From assembly GCF_030440515.1 (NCBI RefSeq), contig NZ_CP076543.1, positions 3,596,001-3,660,000 on the forward strand: DNA of 64,000 nucleotides, given 5' to 3'. This DNA comes from Streptomyces xanthophaeus (lineage in GTDB: Bacteria > Actinomycetota > Actinomycetes > Streptomycetales > Streptomycetaceae). Of the stretch, positions 1 to 9,049 are shown piece after piece; positions within the stretch are counted from its first letter, which is position 1; the number at the start of each line of letters is the position of its first letter. The translations under genes and the position numbers were made by a program. The notes beneath the pieces are model-generated. The model was not told the origin of the DNA and made no database searches. It saw only the letters and a list, made by a program, of their open reading frames with translations.

Positions 1-102
1 GGAGGTGGGCGCGGTCGCCGGGGCCACCCCCAGCGAGGCCAGGAGCATCGCTCCGGCGGCCACGCCCGCGGCTATGGCCCTACGGACTCGGGAACGGTGC
101 AC
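1..102 (-). CDS. N-terminus of a secreted protein (cut by window edge)
   Basis: Only the first 34 codons lie in the window. A GTG start ending at base 102 is preceded by a strong GAGGAGGG ribosome site. The peptide has an arginine-rich start (RSRVRR) followed by a hydrophobic Ala/Gly/Leu stretch and a probable Ala-X-Ala-like cleavage zone near APATAP, which is a classical signal peptide. The mature part is outside the window, so no function can be given. It is transcribed away from the acyl-CoA ligase stop end, in the same direction, with a 100-base gap. Confidence 0.6.
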   Translation of the reverse strand, partial: MHRSRVRRAIAAGVAAGAMLLASLGVAPATAPTS

Positions 103-202
103 TGCGCCCTCCTCGGGCGGCCCCCCGGACCCATCTGCCCACCATAGACCGGCTCCCCGGTCCCCGCCGCCCGGCGCCGGCCGGGGCGCCGGCGGACGCC
201 GC

Positions 203-2086
203 TCAGGCCTCCCGAGGCCCCCGGTACAGCTCCTGGATCCGGTCCGCGTAGTCCCGGGCGATCGCGCCCCGCCTGAGCTTCAGCGACGGGGTCAGGTGGC
301 CGCGCGCCTCGGTGAAGTCGCCGGGCAGGACGGCGAAGCGCCGGATCGACTCGGCCCGTGAGACCAGCTGGTTCGCGTCGTCCACCGCCCGCTGGAGGTC
401 CGCCCGCAGTTCCTCGTCCCGCACCAGCTCGCGCATCGGCACGTTCTGCTTCTTGTGCATCTGGCGCCAGTGCTGCAGCCCGTCGGGTTCCAGGGTGATC
501 AGCGCGGTGATGTAGGGCCGGTTGTCGCCGATCACCATGCACTGGCCGACCAGCGGATGGGCCCGCAGCCAGTCCTCCAGCGGTGCCGGGGCCACGTTCT
601 TGCCGCCGGAGGTGATGATCAGGTCCTTCTTGCGGCCGGTGATGGTGAGGTACCCGTCGGCGTCGAGCTCGCCGATGTCGCCGGTGGCCAGCCAGCTCCC
701 GTACGGGGCCGCGTGCGCGGCGTTCCAGTAGCCGGCGAAGACGTGGCGGCCGCCCAGCAGCACCTCCCCGTCGTCCGCGATGCGTACGGCCGTGCCCGGC
801 AGCGGCCAGCCGACCGTGCCGAGGCGGGGCCGCAGCGGCGGGGTCACGGTGCTCGCGCCGGTGGTCTCCGTCAGCCCGTAGCCCTCGAAGACCTCGATGC
901 CGGCGCCGGTGTAGAAGGCGGCGAGCCGCCGGCCCAGCGGTGATCCGCCGCTCAGGACGTAGCGGACGCGGCCGCCGAGCGCGGCCCGGATGCGCCGGTA
1001 GACGAGCGGGTCGTAGAGGGACCGGGCGAGGCGCAGCACGGGCCCGGGGGTCCTGGCCTCGGCGGTTTCGGCGAAGCGCTGCGCGATGCGGGCGGCCCGG
1101 TCGAAGGAGGAGGCCCGGCCCATCTTCTCGGCGGTGGCCCGGGCGGTGTTGTAGACCTTCTCCAGTACGTAGGGGATGGCCAGGAGGAAGGTGGGCCGGA
1201 AGCCGGCGAGGTCGGCGAGGAGGTCCTCGGTACGGATGCTGGGGGCGTGCCCGAGCTTGACGCGGGCCCGCATGCAGCCGACGGCGACCATCCGCCCGAA
1301 GACGTGGCTGAGCGGCAGGAACAGCAGGGTGGAGGCGGGGTCCTTGCTGACGGACCTGAAGACGGGGTGCAGCAGCTCCACCGCGTTGTCCACCTGGGCG
1401 AAGAAGTTGGCGTGGGTGATCACGCATCCCTTGGGCTGCCCGGTGGTGCCGGAGGTGTAGATGAGGGTGGCGACGGAGTCCGGGGTGCGGGCGGCCCGCC
1501 GGTTGTGGACCACGGCGTCCGGGATGCGTTCCCCGGCCTTGACCAGCCGGGCCACGGCGCCGGTGTCGAATTCCCACAGGTGGGTCAGCCAGGGCAGGTT
1601 GCCGCGTTCGGCGCTGATGAGCCGGGCCTGCGCGGTGTCCTCGACGGCGCAGGCCACGGCCCCGGAGTCCTGGATGATCCAGCGCGCCTGGAGGGCGGAG
1701 GAGGTCGGGTAGATCGGTACGGTGACCAGGCCTGCGGCCCAGCCGGCGAAGTCGAGCAGGGTCCACTCGTAGGTCGTACGGGCCATGATGGCGAGCCGGT
1801 CGCCCTCCCGGAGCCCTTCGGCGATCAGGCCCTTGGCCACGGCGAGCACCTCGGCCGCGAACTGTGCGGCCGTGACGTCGTGCCAGACGCCGTCCTGGTC
1901 CTTGCGGGCGAGCACCGCCTCGCCGGGGGCCTCCCAGGCGTTGACGAAGGGGAGGTCCCCGAGGGATCCGCGGTCCGGAGGGCCCGCCAGCGCGGGCACC
2001 CGTACCTCGCGGACCACTCCGTCGATCACGGTCTTGACGGGTTCGACCGGTTCTACGGCCCGGACCGGCCTCAGCTCGGCTCCCAC
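203..2086 (-). CDS. Long-chain fatty-acid--CoA ligase (AMP-forming)
   Basis: Predicted to activate fatty acids with ATP and CoA through an acyl-adenylate. The 627-residue length fits bacterial FadD15-like ligases. The AMP-binding P-loop TSGTTGQPKG is at residues 211-220, a GYGLTETTG adenylate-binding motif lies near residue 400, and the late TGD...GRKKD hinge region is near 470-500, so the catalytic motifs appear complete. The GTG start at 2086 follows AAGGAG with six bases between. A palindrome sits just upstream at 2114-2126, suggesting repressor control. It appears to be transcribed alone. The exact chain-length preference cannot be told from sequence. Confidence 0.93.
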   Translation of the reverse strand: MGAELRPVRAVEPVEPVKTVIDGVVREVRVPALAGPPDRGSLGDLPFVNAWEAPGEAVLARKDQDGVWHDVTAAQFAAEVLAVAKGLIAEGLREGDRLAIMARTTYEWTLLDFAGWAAGLVTVPIYPTSSALQARWIIQDSGAVACAVEDTAQARLISAERGNLPWLTHLWEFDTGAVARLVKAGERIPDAVVHNRRAARTPDSVATLIYTSGTTGQPKGCVITHANFFAQVDNAVELLHPVFRSVSKDPASTLLFLPLSHVFGRMVAVGCMRARVKLGHAPSIRTEDLLADLAGFRPTFLLAIPYVLEKVYNTARATAEKMGRASSFDRAARIAQRFAETAEARTPGPVLRLARSLYDPLVYRRIRAALGGRVRYVLSGGSPLGRRLAAFYTGAGIEVFEGYGLTETTGASTVTPPLRPRLGTVGWPLPGTAVRIADDGEVLLGGRHVFAGYWNAAHAAPYGSWLATGDIGELDADGYLTITGRKKDLIITSGGKNVAPAPLEDWLRAHPLVGQCMVIGDNRPYITALITLEPDGLQHWRQMHKKQNVPMRELVRDEELRADLQRAVDDANQLVSRAESIRRFAVLPGDFTEARGHLTPSLKLRRGAIARDYADRIQELYRGPREA

Positions 2087-2113
2087 GGCGCACTCCTTGG
2101 CTCGGCACGAGTG

Positions 2114-2126
2114 TTACCGCCGGTAA
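2114..2126. promoter_or_regulatory. Palindromic operator candidate upstream of the acyl-CoA ligase
   Basis: TTACCG and CGGTAA flank a single C, a perfect 6-1-6 palindrome located 28 bases before the ligase GTG. A second half-site, GCGGTAAC at 2135-2142, repeats the arm. The placement and the TTACCG-type arm suit a TetR-type fatty-acid regulator, but no regulator gene is adjacent, so the identity of the binder is inference. Confidence 0.45.
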
Positions 2127-2171
2127 TTTACGTAGCGGTAACCCACTCCGACCAGCCCTTGGAGCCGTTCT

Positions 2172-3059
2172 TCACGGACGCTCCACGCGACCGCCACCGC
2201 CATTGCCACCGCCCCACACACCGGACACGGCGGTGGCCCGCACGTAGTCGGCGAAGTCTCGGGGCTCGCGGCCGAGCACCCGCTGCACACCGTCGGCGAG
2301 GGTGGCGAAGCGGCCCTCGGCGATCCAGCCGTAGAGCAGGTTCAGCAGGCCGACGAACTCCTCCGGCACGCCCTGCCCCTTGGCGTAGGCGGCGAACTCG
2401 TCCGCCGGGAGCGGACGGTAGGTGATCACCCGGCCGGTGGCCCGGGCGATCTCGCCGACCACGGAGTCCAGGCTCAGCAGCCGCGGGCCGGACAGCTCGT
2501 AGGCCTGCCCGCCGTGCCCCTCCCGGGTGAGGGCGGCCACGGCGACCTCGGCGATGTCCTCGGCGTCGATGAACGGCTCGACGCCGCTCCCGGTCGACAT
2601 CACGAGCTCGCCGGCCTGGATCTGCCCCCCGATGAACGGGTCCTCGCTGAAGTTCTGGAAGAACCAGGAGGGCTTGATGATGGTCCACTGCGCTCCGGAC
2701 TCGCGGACCGCTCGCTCGCAGGGGAGCTTCTCCTCGCCCTCCGGCACCACCCAGTCGCGGGCGGACAGCAGCACCAGCCGCTCGACACCGGAGGCCACGG
2801 CCAGCTTGGCGAAGGAGCGCATCGACTCGGCGGCGTCGGGGAGCTGCGAGTCGACCAGGTAGGCCGCGCCGGCCCCCTCCAGCGTCCGCTCCCAGGTGTT
2901 CTCGTCGGTCCAGTCGAAGGCGACCGGCCCCTTCCGGGAGGCGCCCCGGACCTCGTGACCGCGCTGCCGCAGCTGCGCGGCCACCCGGCTTCCCGTCTTG
3001 CCGGTGCTGCCCAGGACCAGGATCGGCTTGTTCGTCGTGTCGTTCTTCGTCGTCGTCAT
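2172..3059 (-). CDS. NAD(P)H-binding NmrA/SDR-like protein
   Basis: A 295-residue Rossmann protein. The N-terminus holds the nucleotide-binding glycine motif GSTGKTG (about residues 15-21) followed by a basic SRK that suggests NADP(H). The remainder resembles the NmrA-like / NAD(P)H:quinone oxidoreductase type 2 group, including a mid-protein IIKPSWFFQNF segment typical of this group. The ATG at 3059 was chosen because upstream residues are unconserved in character; the ORF extends to 3116. Substrate unknown. It is followed by the acyl-CoA ligase on the same strand, 85 bases apart, so co-transcription is possible but not shown. Confidence 0.82.
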   Translation of the reverse strand: MTTTKNDTTNKPILVLGSTGKTGSRVAAQLRQRGHEVRGASRKGPVAFDWTDENTWERTLEGAGAAYLVDSQLPDAAESMRSFAKLAVASGVERLVLLSARDWVVPEGEEKLPCERAVRESGAQWTIIKPSWFFQNFSEDPFIGGQIQAGELVMSTGSGVEPFIDAEDIAEVAVAALTREGHGGQAYELSGPRLLSLDSVVGEIARATGRVITYRPLPADEFAAYAKGQGVPEEFVGLLNLLYGWIAEGRFATLADGVQRVLGREPRDFADYVRATAVSGVWGGGNGGGGRVERP

Positions 3060-3361
3060 GTGACCAGTCAATCCGGCGGCGCCCGGACGGAGAATGGTCG
3101 TCCCGCTCAGATACATGTCCGAGCGTCCAGGGGAGATCGGCCGGGACGACCCCGGCCGGCACCGCGCGACGGCCGCCGCCCGACGGGCCGGTCAGGAGGG
3201 CGGGATGACGGGATGACGGCAGGGGCGGGCGCCCCCGGGGCTGTCGGCGGCGGGAGGTAGCGTAGGGGCGGCGTAAAGACCACGGGCAGGCATGCGTCGG
3301 TGCGTTGCGACTGCCGGACCGTTTGATGCGTCTCACCCTCTGAGCAAGGAGCTCCACACGC

Positions 3362-4180
3362 ATGTCCATACCACCGCAGCCTCCGACGTCCCCCGGCCCG
3401 TACGGACAGCCCGGACCGTACGGACAGCCGGGGCAGCCCGGTCCCATGCCGCACGGCGCCGGACCGCAGGGCTGGTACCCGCCGCAGCCGCAGAAGACCA
3501 ACACGCTGGCCATCGTCGCGCTCGTCATGGCGATCGTCTGCGGGCTCCCGCTGATCCCGATCATCCTCGGCATCGTCGCCCTCTCCCAGATCAAGTCCCG
3601 CGGTGAGAAGGGCAAGGGCCTCGCCATCGCGGCGATCGTCGTCAACAGCCTGGGCCTCGTGCTGATCGGCGTCATCGTGGCCCTCGGCCTCTCCGGAGCG
3701 CTCGAGGACGTCGCCAAGGAGAAGCGCGACACCGGCGGCCAGGTCACCGGCCCGGTCTCCGGCGGCCCGTCCGCGACCGGCCCGGCCTCCAGCGGCCTGA
3801 CCGAGATCCGCAAGGGCGACTGCTTCAACACGAAGGACGATCTGGCCCAGTACGGCGACGAGGACGGCACCCAGGCCGCCCGCTCGGTGAGCATCGTGCC
3901 CTGCAACCAGCCGCACAAGGGCGAGGCGTACGCGGTCTTCAACCTGGACGCCGGAACGTACCCGGGCACGGAGAAGGTCACCAAGAGCGCCGAGGAGAAG
4001 TGCAGCGGCAACGCGCTCACCTCGTACGTGGGCAACAACCCCAAGGTCTCGGAGAAGCTGGAGATCTACTACTACTACCCGCAGGCCGCCAGCTGGCTCC
4101 TCGGCGACCGTGAGGTCACCTGCTTCGTGGGCGACCCCAGCGGCCCGACCACCGGCTCGGTCCGCGCCTCCGGCTCCTGA
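3362..4180 (+). CDS. DUF4190 membrane protein with septum-formation-like C-terminal domain
   Basis: 272 residues. The first 40 are Pro/Gly/Gln-rich with tandem GPYGQP repeats and face the cytoplasm. Two hydrophobic helices follow (about 45-72 and 82-108), the DUF4190 arrangement. The outer part (about 150-260) has paired cysteines (GDCFN, VPCNQPH, EKCSG, VTCFVG), as in the Septum_form family seen in actinobacterial membrane proteins. The ATG follows AAGGAG at a normal distance. No partner is encoded next to it: the next gene is convergent. Function is unknown; a cell-envelope role is inferred only from topology. Confidence 0.8.
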   Translation: MSIPPQPPTSPGPYGQPGPYGQPGQPGPMPHGAGPQGWYPPQPQKTNTLAIVALVMAIVCGLPLIPIILGIVALSQIKSRGEKGKGLAIAAIVVNSLGLVLIGVIVALGLSGALEDVAKEKRDTGGQVTGPVSGGPSATGPASSGLTEIRKGDCFNTKDDLAQYGDEDGTQAARSVSIVPCNQPHKGEAYAVFNLDAGTYPGTEKVTKSAEEKCSGNALTSYVGNNPKVSEKLEIYYYYPQAASWLLGDREVTCFVGDPSGPTTGSVRASGS

Positions 4181-4240
4181 CCGTCACGGCGCCGCCGGCC
4201 GTGTCGCGGATCCTCGCGACCCGGTCGGAGCTGCCGGAAG

Positions 4241-5140
4241 TCAGTCGATGGGGCGGAGCACGCGCTCCGAGCGGAGCAGGAGCTGGGCGAGGAAGGCGGC
4301 GGCCGCGGCGAAGCCGGCCACCAGGGCCGCGGCGACCGCGGGCGAGGGTTCCGGTGCCGCCTGGACCCAGAAGTAGAGGCGGTACTGGGTCTCACCCGGC
4401 AGGGACATCAGACTGGCGATCCACGCGTGGGGGACGAACGGGCCGACCGGGAGGATCAGCAGCGGGGCGGTCACGAGCCACGGGCCGATGCCCAGCGCCA
4501 GGGCTCCGATGGAGTTGCGGAGCAGCGCCGCGGCACACCACCCGAGGGAGAGGTACAGCGTCTGCGTCAGCAGGGCGCCGCCCGTGGCGGTGAGTGCCTC
4601 GGCCCAGCCTGCCGATCCGGCGTCGGCCACGCCGAGGGCGGGCGTGCCGGTGTCGAAGGCGGTCGGCGGCCGGGTCGGGGTCGGCCGGAGGGCCGCCATC
4701 CCCCGCATGACGATCCACAGGGTCACGCCGTTCACCAGCTCCACCGCGGCGAGGAACACGACGGCCGCGCAGAGCCTGCGCGCGTAGAGGACGTGGCTCC
4801 GGTTCTCGTACAGCCGCAGCACCCCCCATGTTCCGCTCTCGATGAGCTGGGCCCCGCCGATCGTCACGATCACCGTGGCGAGGAGGAGCCCGCCGAGGGT
4901 GGACGACTGCCAGGCCGCGGCGCGCAGCGCGGACGCGGGCTCCACGAGGGCCCCGACCGTGGGGTGCTGGGCGCCGAACGCCGCACCGCCCCACCATTTC
5001 AGGGCGCCTGCGGCTGCGGTGGCCGCGATCAGCAGGACGGCGGTCAGGTACACCGGAGGCACCAGGAGGACCCGGAACTCGCCCTTCCAGACGATTCCCT
5101 TGCGATACCGCGGGCGCCGTCCCGCGACGGTCGCGCTCAC
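4241..5140 (-). CDS. ABC exporter permease (second subunit)
   Basis: 299 residues, about six membrane helices, with large extracytoplasmic segments. It starts with a GTG whose GTGA overlaps the stop of the upstream permease, showing translational coupling; a longer open frame extends upstream but would run inside that gene. The protein has no recognisable catalytic motif and is assigned by context: it is the last gene of an ATPase-permease-permease operon. The substrate is unknown; such ABC-2 exporters often give resistance to peptides or drugs. Confidence 0.78.
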   Translation of the reverse strand: MSATVAGRRPRYRKGIVWKGEFRVLLVPPVYLTAVLLIAATAAAGALKWWGGAAFGAQHPTVGALVEPASALRAAAWQSSTLGGLLLATVIVTIGGAQLIESGTWGVLRLYENRSHVLYARRLCAAVVFLAAVELVNGVTLWIVMRGMAALRPTPTRPPTAFDTGTPALGVADAGSAGWAEALTATGGALLTQTLYLSLGWCAAALLRNSIGALALGIGPWLVTAPLLILPVGPFVPHAWIASLMSLPGETQYRLYFWVQAAPEPSPAVAAALVAGFAAAAAFLAQLLLRSERVLRPID

Positions 5141-6090
5141 ACCAGGTCCCGTGTCCGGGAGCGGTGGTGCAGGAAGGCGCACAGCAGGACGATGCCCGCG
5201 AGCGTCGGCACGGCCCGGAGCAGGGCGGGGGCCGTCGACGGGTCGGTGGACGTCCACAGGTGATCCCACACGCTGTCGACTCCGCCGAATCCGACCAGGT
5301 CGGAGAGGGCTCCACCGGGCAGCCACGCACCCACTCCGGGGATCTGGGAGGTCTGCAGCACGAGCAGCAGGAGCACGATGCCCACGAGAGCGGTACGCAG
5401 CGGCAGGCGGATGAGTGCCCCGAGTGCCACGGCGGTGGCCACCGCGCCCGCCAGGACCGCGGCGCCCGCGAGCAGGACGGTGGCCGTCTCGGCCAGGACC
5501 CGGCCGGGCGGTCCGGGGGACGGCAGCGGGAACGCGGAGCGGGTGTGGAGCACGCCGACGGTCGCCGTCACGGCGGACGAGGCGGCCACCAGGGTGAGCA
5601 TCCACATCCAGACCGCGACCGCTTTGGCGGTCAGCAGGCGGCCGAGCCGCGCCTCGTGGAGGAGGCGGGCGACGATGCTGCCCCGGCTCCATTCACCCGC
5701 GACGAAGAACGCCGCCACCAGGACGACCAGCACCAGTCCCGGGATGGATGTCGCGAGCTTCGTGGTCCAGGCCAGCGCGGCCACGGGGTGTTGTGCGTGG
5801 GCCGCGCGGCGGCCGTTCGCGGTGAAGGACGCCTCGTACCGCCGCAGGGTCTTGAGTTCGTAGGGGACGGTCTTGAGGCAGGCGGCCTTCTGCGCGGGGG
5901 TGTTCAGGGTGGTCTCGCACCCCTGGGCGACGTCCTCGATGTTGTGGCGGACGTTCGCGAGGCTTTCCGACGCGGCACTCTGGCTGCCGAGAGCGCAGTA
6001 GAGGGATCCGAGTGCGAAGAGGACGGCGAGGGTCATCGCCAGGGGGTGGCGGCACAGCCGGCGGTACTCCCCGAGGATCAAGGGCCTCAT
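5137..6090 (-). CDS. ABC-2 type exporter permease
   Basis: 317 residues with a short cytoplasmic N-terminus (MRPLILGEYRRL), a first helix at about 17-35, a long extracytoplasmic loop (about 36-115) and five further helices, the usual ABC-2 permease plan. It overlaps both neighbours by four bases, so the three exporter genes form one operon. The large loop contains an isolated cysteine pair (GCETTL, AACLK) that could form a disulphide. Substrate not predictable. Confidence 0.83.
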   Translation of the reverse strand: MRPLILGEYRRLCRHPLAMTLAVLFALGSLYCALGSQSAASESLANVRHNIEDVAQGCETTLNTPAQKAACLKTVPYELKTLRRYEASFTANGRRAAHAQHPVAALAWTTKLATSIPGLVLVVLVAAFFVAGEWSRGSIVARLLHEARLGRLLTAKAVAVWMWMLTLVAASSAVTATVGVLHTRSAFPLPSPGPPGRVLAETATVLLAGAAVLAGAVATAVALGALIRLPLRTALVGIVLLLLVLQTSQIPGVGAWLPGGALSDLVGFGGVDSVWDHLWTSTDPSTAPALLRAVPTLAGIVLLCAFLHHRSRTRDLV

Positions 6091-6821
6091 CGGGCACCTC
6101 CGCCGCGGTGACCGACCAGTCCGAAGAACCAGTCCTCGAAGGCGTCGGGTCCGCCGGCGGGGTCGTAGCCGAGCTGCTCCAGGGTTCCGGCGGCAGCCAC
6201 TTGACCGTCGGCCACCATGATGACGCGGTGGCAGATGCGCTGGATCTCGTCCAGCTGGTGGCTGGAGACGAGAACGGTGGCACCTCGGGCCGATTCCTCG
6301 GCGATGACGCGGCGGACCATCCGCAGGCCCTCCGGGTCGAGGCCGTTGGTGGGTTCGTCGAGGATGAGGAGGTCCGGCTTCTTCAGCAGGGCCGAGGCGA
6401 GAGCGAGCCGCTGCCTCATTCCCTGGGAGTAGGTCCCGACCCGCTTGTCGGCGGCATGGGTGAGACCCACGCGTTCGAGCACGGCTCGGGTCCGGCTGCC
6501 GTCGGGGCGTCCCGTGCTTTCGAGCAGCATGCGCAGGACCGCACGGCCCGTGAGCCAGCGGGGGAAGGACGGCGCGTCGAGGGCGGCGCCGATCCGGGCG
6601 AGCTGCGCGGGTCGCATCGGCAGCGGCTCGCCGAACAGGCGGATGTCGCCGGAGGTGGGCAGCGCGAGCCCGGTGATCAGACGCATGAGCGTGGTCTTGC
6701 CGGCGCCGTTGAGGCCCAGGAGGCCGACGATCTCGCCGGCCTCCAGGCTCAGGCTGACGCCGTCCAGCACGGAGTGCTTTCGGAATCTCTTGGTCACATC
6801 GCGACAGGAAAGGACGGTCAT
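6087..6821 (-). CDS. ABC transporter ATP-binding protein
   Basis: 244 residues with all ABC motifs: Walker A GLNGAGKTT, signature YSQGMRQRL, Walker B LLILDEPTNG and the H-loop SSH. It belongs to the exporter class that pairs with ABC-2 permeases (CcmA/BcrA-like). The ATG at 6821 is used because residues before it in the longer frame are arginine-rich and non-conserved in character, and AGGTGA stands about ten bases upstream. First gene of the three-gene exporter operon; an AT-rich patch at about 6930-6960 is the likely promoter zone. Confidence 0.9.
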   Translation of the reverse strand: MTVLSCRDVTKRFRKHSVLDGVSLSLEAGEIVGLLGLNGAGKTTLMRLITGLALPTSGDIRLFGEPLPMRPAQLARIGAALDAPSFPRWLTGRAVLRMLLESTGRPDGSRTRAVLERVGLTHAADKRVGTYSQGMRQRLALASALLKKPDLLILDEPTNGLDPEGLRMVRRVIAEESARGATVLVSSHQLDEIQRICHRVIMVADGQVAAAGTLEQLGYDPAGGPDAFEDWFFGLVGHRGGGAR

Positions 6822-7150
6822 CGTGCGCGCTTCACCTGCTGTAGCCGTACGCCGCATGCGCGGCGGGCGCCGAAGAAGAACCCCGCCCCAACGGCGACGG
6901 GACCGGGTACCCGGTCGGCGGCACGCCATGCTGCTACGAAGATCATCAAAAGGTCAAGAATCAAGATCGTCACGCCGGAGGGGACACCCCTCCCGCACCG
7001 CCACCGCGCTTCCGACCCGGGCCGGTCGGTCGCCGGGGGCGGCTACAGGCCCACCCCGCAGGTCCGTTGCGGAACCGGACGGCGGGCTACCGCGTCTCCG
7101 GTCCATATCGGCGCCGCGAGGTTCCGTGGGCGGAAATCCCCGTATTAGCA

Positions 7151-7182
7151 TGGACATGACCAGCTGATTCTGGCCATGTCCA
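7151..7182. promoter_or_regulatory. Hairpin/operator before the type VII-like island
   Basis: Arms TGGACATGACCAG and CTGGCCATGTCCA enclose a six-base loop, with one mismatch in 13 pairs. It lies 24 bases before the ATG at 7206, so it is either an operator over the promoter or a structure in the leader mRNA. The rest of the 6822-7205 gap shows only an AT-rich patch near 6930-6960. Confidence 0.45.
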
Positions 7183-7205
7183 GTTATCAACTATCCAGGG
7201 GATAC

Positions 7206-7649
7206 ATGTCGTTCGACGCGGAATGGGCCCAGCACAAGGCCGCCGTCCTCGCACAGCAGTCACCCGTCATGCGTCTCAACCACGCGCCGGCGGACGGCAG
7301 CGTGCCCGGGAGCCCCGCCGGGAGCCTGGTGGCCGGGGCCGCCTCCATCAACGGCAACGCCAACCTGCTGATCGAGATCGCCGCCCTCCTCCACGAGGGC
7401 CGGCCCGACGGCGACGCCGGCACGATGGCCCGCGCTCCCCGCGCCCACGCCGACGTCTCGGCGCAGGTCCTGCGCTTCGCCCAGTTCGCCGACGACCAGT
7501 TCAAGGACACGATCGGCCTGTTCGCCGCCCTGGCCACCCGCCTGAAGACGGCCGGCACCGACTTCGCCCAGGTGGACGACGGCACCGCCCGATCCTTCCT
7601 CGCGGGCCTCCTCGAATCGGGCCGGTACGTGAAGCCGGAGGACAAGTGA
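7206..7649 (+). CDS. Small helical protein, candidate WXG100-like partner
   Basis: 147 residues, no signal peptide and no membrane helix. It begins FDAEWAQHKAAV, contains an Ala-rich amphipathic central part and a helix around FAQFADDQFKDTIGLFAALATR, a form seen in Streptomyces proteins located before type VII secretion substrates. ATG 7206 is preferred over 7176 because CAGGGG stands just before it. Its stop overlaps the GTG of the next gene by four bases, so the two products are made together and may form a heterodimer. There is no clear WXG motif (EWAQ is the nearest), so the family assignment is tentative. Confidence 0.6.
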   Translation: MSFDAEWAQHKAAVLAQQSPVMRLNHAPADGSVPGSPAGSLVAGAASINGNANLLIEIAALLHEGRPDGDAGTMARAPRAHADVSAQVLRFAQFADDQFKDTIGLFAALATRLKTAGTDFAQVDDGTARSFLAGLLESGRYVKPEDK

Positions 7650-9049
7650 GCGGGCTCAGCCATCGCAAGGACGTCCAGTTCCTGGAGGAGTGCAACCCGG
7701 CGCTGGTCGAGCGCAACGCCGCCGAGTTCAAGCGCCTGCGCGATCTGCTCGTGCAGGCCGAGGAGCCCGCCCGGCGCGCCGAGACCGGTACGCAGTGGCA
7801 CAGCGAGAACAGCCACGCCTACACCTCGCGCCTGTCCGAGGCACGGCAGCTCGTGCAGCACATCGCCGAGGGGTACGACAAGGCCGCCAGCGCCTTGCAC
7901 GCGTACGCGGCGGCCCTGACGACCGCCAAGTCCCACTATGCGAACGGCAAGGGCGCCGAGCGCAAGCTCGCCGCCCTGATCGCCACGAAGGGCACCGCGG
8001 TCACCCGCACGGCCCAGGAGGCGGAGCCGATGTGCCAGTGGGAGGACATGCGGGCGACGACCGGCTTCCTCGACGGCCTCGCCGAGCTCACGATGGACGT
8101 CGACGACATCCGCGACGAGGCCAACCGCCTCCACGACGACGCGGGCGGCAACTTCCAGCTGGCGAAGACCACCGAGCAGGAGGCGCGCAGCTCTTGCGTC
8201 CACGCGCTGAAGCAGGCGTACGAGCTGCTGCCCGAGTTCAGGCTGAAGGGCGGTGCGGGCGGGGTCGACCTCTACGCGGCCATGGCCGACATCCGCCGCG
8301 AGGCGGCGGAGGCTCGCGCCAACCCCCTGACCCGTCTGCCGGGCAGTGGCCCGAAGAAGGACATGACCGGCCCGGTCGGGCCGGACACCCCGGTCTCCCC
8401 GCAGCTGCGCGACATCCGGATGCAGGTCGCCGGTCTGCCGGGCGATGCCGCCGACAACTACTGGATCCCCCTGGTCACCGACGGCCAGCACGCGGACTGG
8501 ATCTCCCAGAACAAGGAGGTCCTGCGGGCGGCGGCCAAGAACGCGGGCCTGCCGGAGGAGCTGGTCGCGGGCGTGGCCTGGCAGGAGATCGGCGGCTACC
8601 AGCCCGGACTGCTGGACGACGTGACCGGCACGATCCGCGAACAGGCCGCCGCCCCCTGGGGCCTGAGCCCGGTCACCCCCGAGAACCTGCCGTGGCGGCT
8701 CGGCGGGAAGCTGGACGAGACCTCGTACGGGCCGATCGCCATCCAGCTCCGGCGCGGCGCCGAAGTGCTCGGCTACGACCCGGCGAACCTCACCGACCAC
8801 CAGCGGACCCTGGTGGAGGAGGCGCTCCAGGACCCCAAGCAGAATGCCTTCATAGCGGCCGGCTTCCTGGCCCAGATCAAGGCGGAGAGCGGTCTCGCCG
8901 ACGTCCCGGCCGATCAGATGACGGAGGCCCAGATGCGGGAGATCGCCGCCCGCTACAACGGAGGTCCCTACTGGGATCTCCCCAAGGCCCAGGGCTACGG
9001 TGACCGGTTCGTCGGGAACCTCGCCCAAGCGAAGGACGCAATGCGATGA
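7646..9049 (+). CDS. Putative type VII-secreted effector with lysozyme/transglycosylase-like C-terminus
   Basis: 467 residues, GTG start overlapping the previous stop. Residues about 1-210 are helical and charged with repeated Ala-rich heptads, as in the LXG/WXG-type N-terminal domains that guide type VII secretion; there is no signal peptide. A linker (about 225-265) leads to a C-terminal domain in which WQEIGG (residues 312-317, candidate catalytic Glu314) and ARYNGGPYW (Tyr437-Asn438) resemble the Glu and the A-YN-G motif of lytic transglycosylases/SLT lysozymes. This suggests cleavage of peptidoglycan glycan strands, perhaps in a rival cell or in the cell's own wall. The two small membrane proteins downstream, the first coupled by an ATGA overlap, suit an immunity role. 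The enzyme assignment is an inference from short motifs. Confidence 0.62.
   Translation: MSGLSHRKDVQFLEECNPALVERNAAEFKRLRDLLVQAEEPARRAETGTQWHSENSHAYTSRLSEARQLVQHIAEGYDKAASALHAYAAALTTAKSHYANGKGAERKLAALIATKGTAVTRTAQEAEPMCQWEDMRATTGFLDGLAELTMDVDDIRDEANRLHDDAGGNFQLAKTTEQEARSSCVHALKQAYELLPEFRLKGGAGGVDLYAAMADIRREAAEARANPLTRLPGSGPKKDMTGPVGPDTPVSPQLRDIRMQVAGLPGDAADNYWIPLVTDGQHADWISQNKEVLRAAAKNAGLPEELVAGVAWQEIGGYQPGLLDDVTGTIREQAAAPWGLSPVTPENLPWRLGGKLDETSYGPIAIQLRRGAEVLGYDPANLTDHQRTLVEEALQDPKQNAFIAAGFLAQIKAESGLADVPADQMTEAQMREIAARYNGGPYWDLPKAQGYGDRFVGNLAQAKDAMR

Noticed and set aside
72..2108. Long open frame of 678 codons on the minus strand opposite or offset to the acyl-CoA ligase
   Set aside because: It is a GC-rich shadow of the ligase in another frame: Arg/Pro/Gly-rich, no motif and no independent ribosome site.
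7187..9028. 613-codon antisense frame over the type VII-like operon
   Set aside because: Its composition is that of an antisense shadow, whereas the plus strand shows coupled starts, ribosome sites and motifs.
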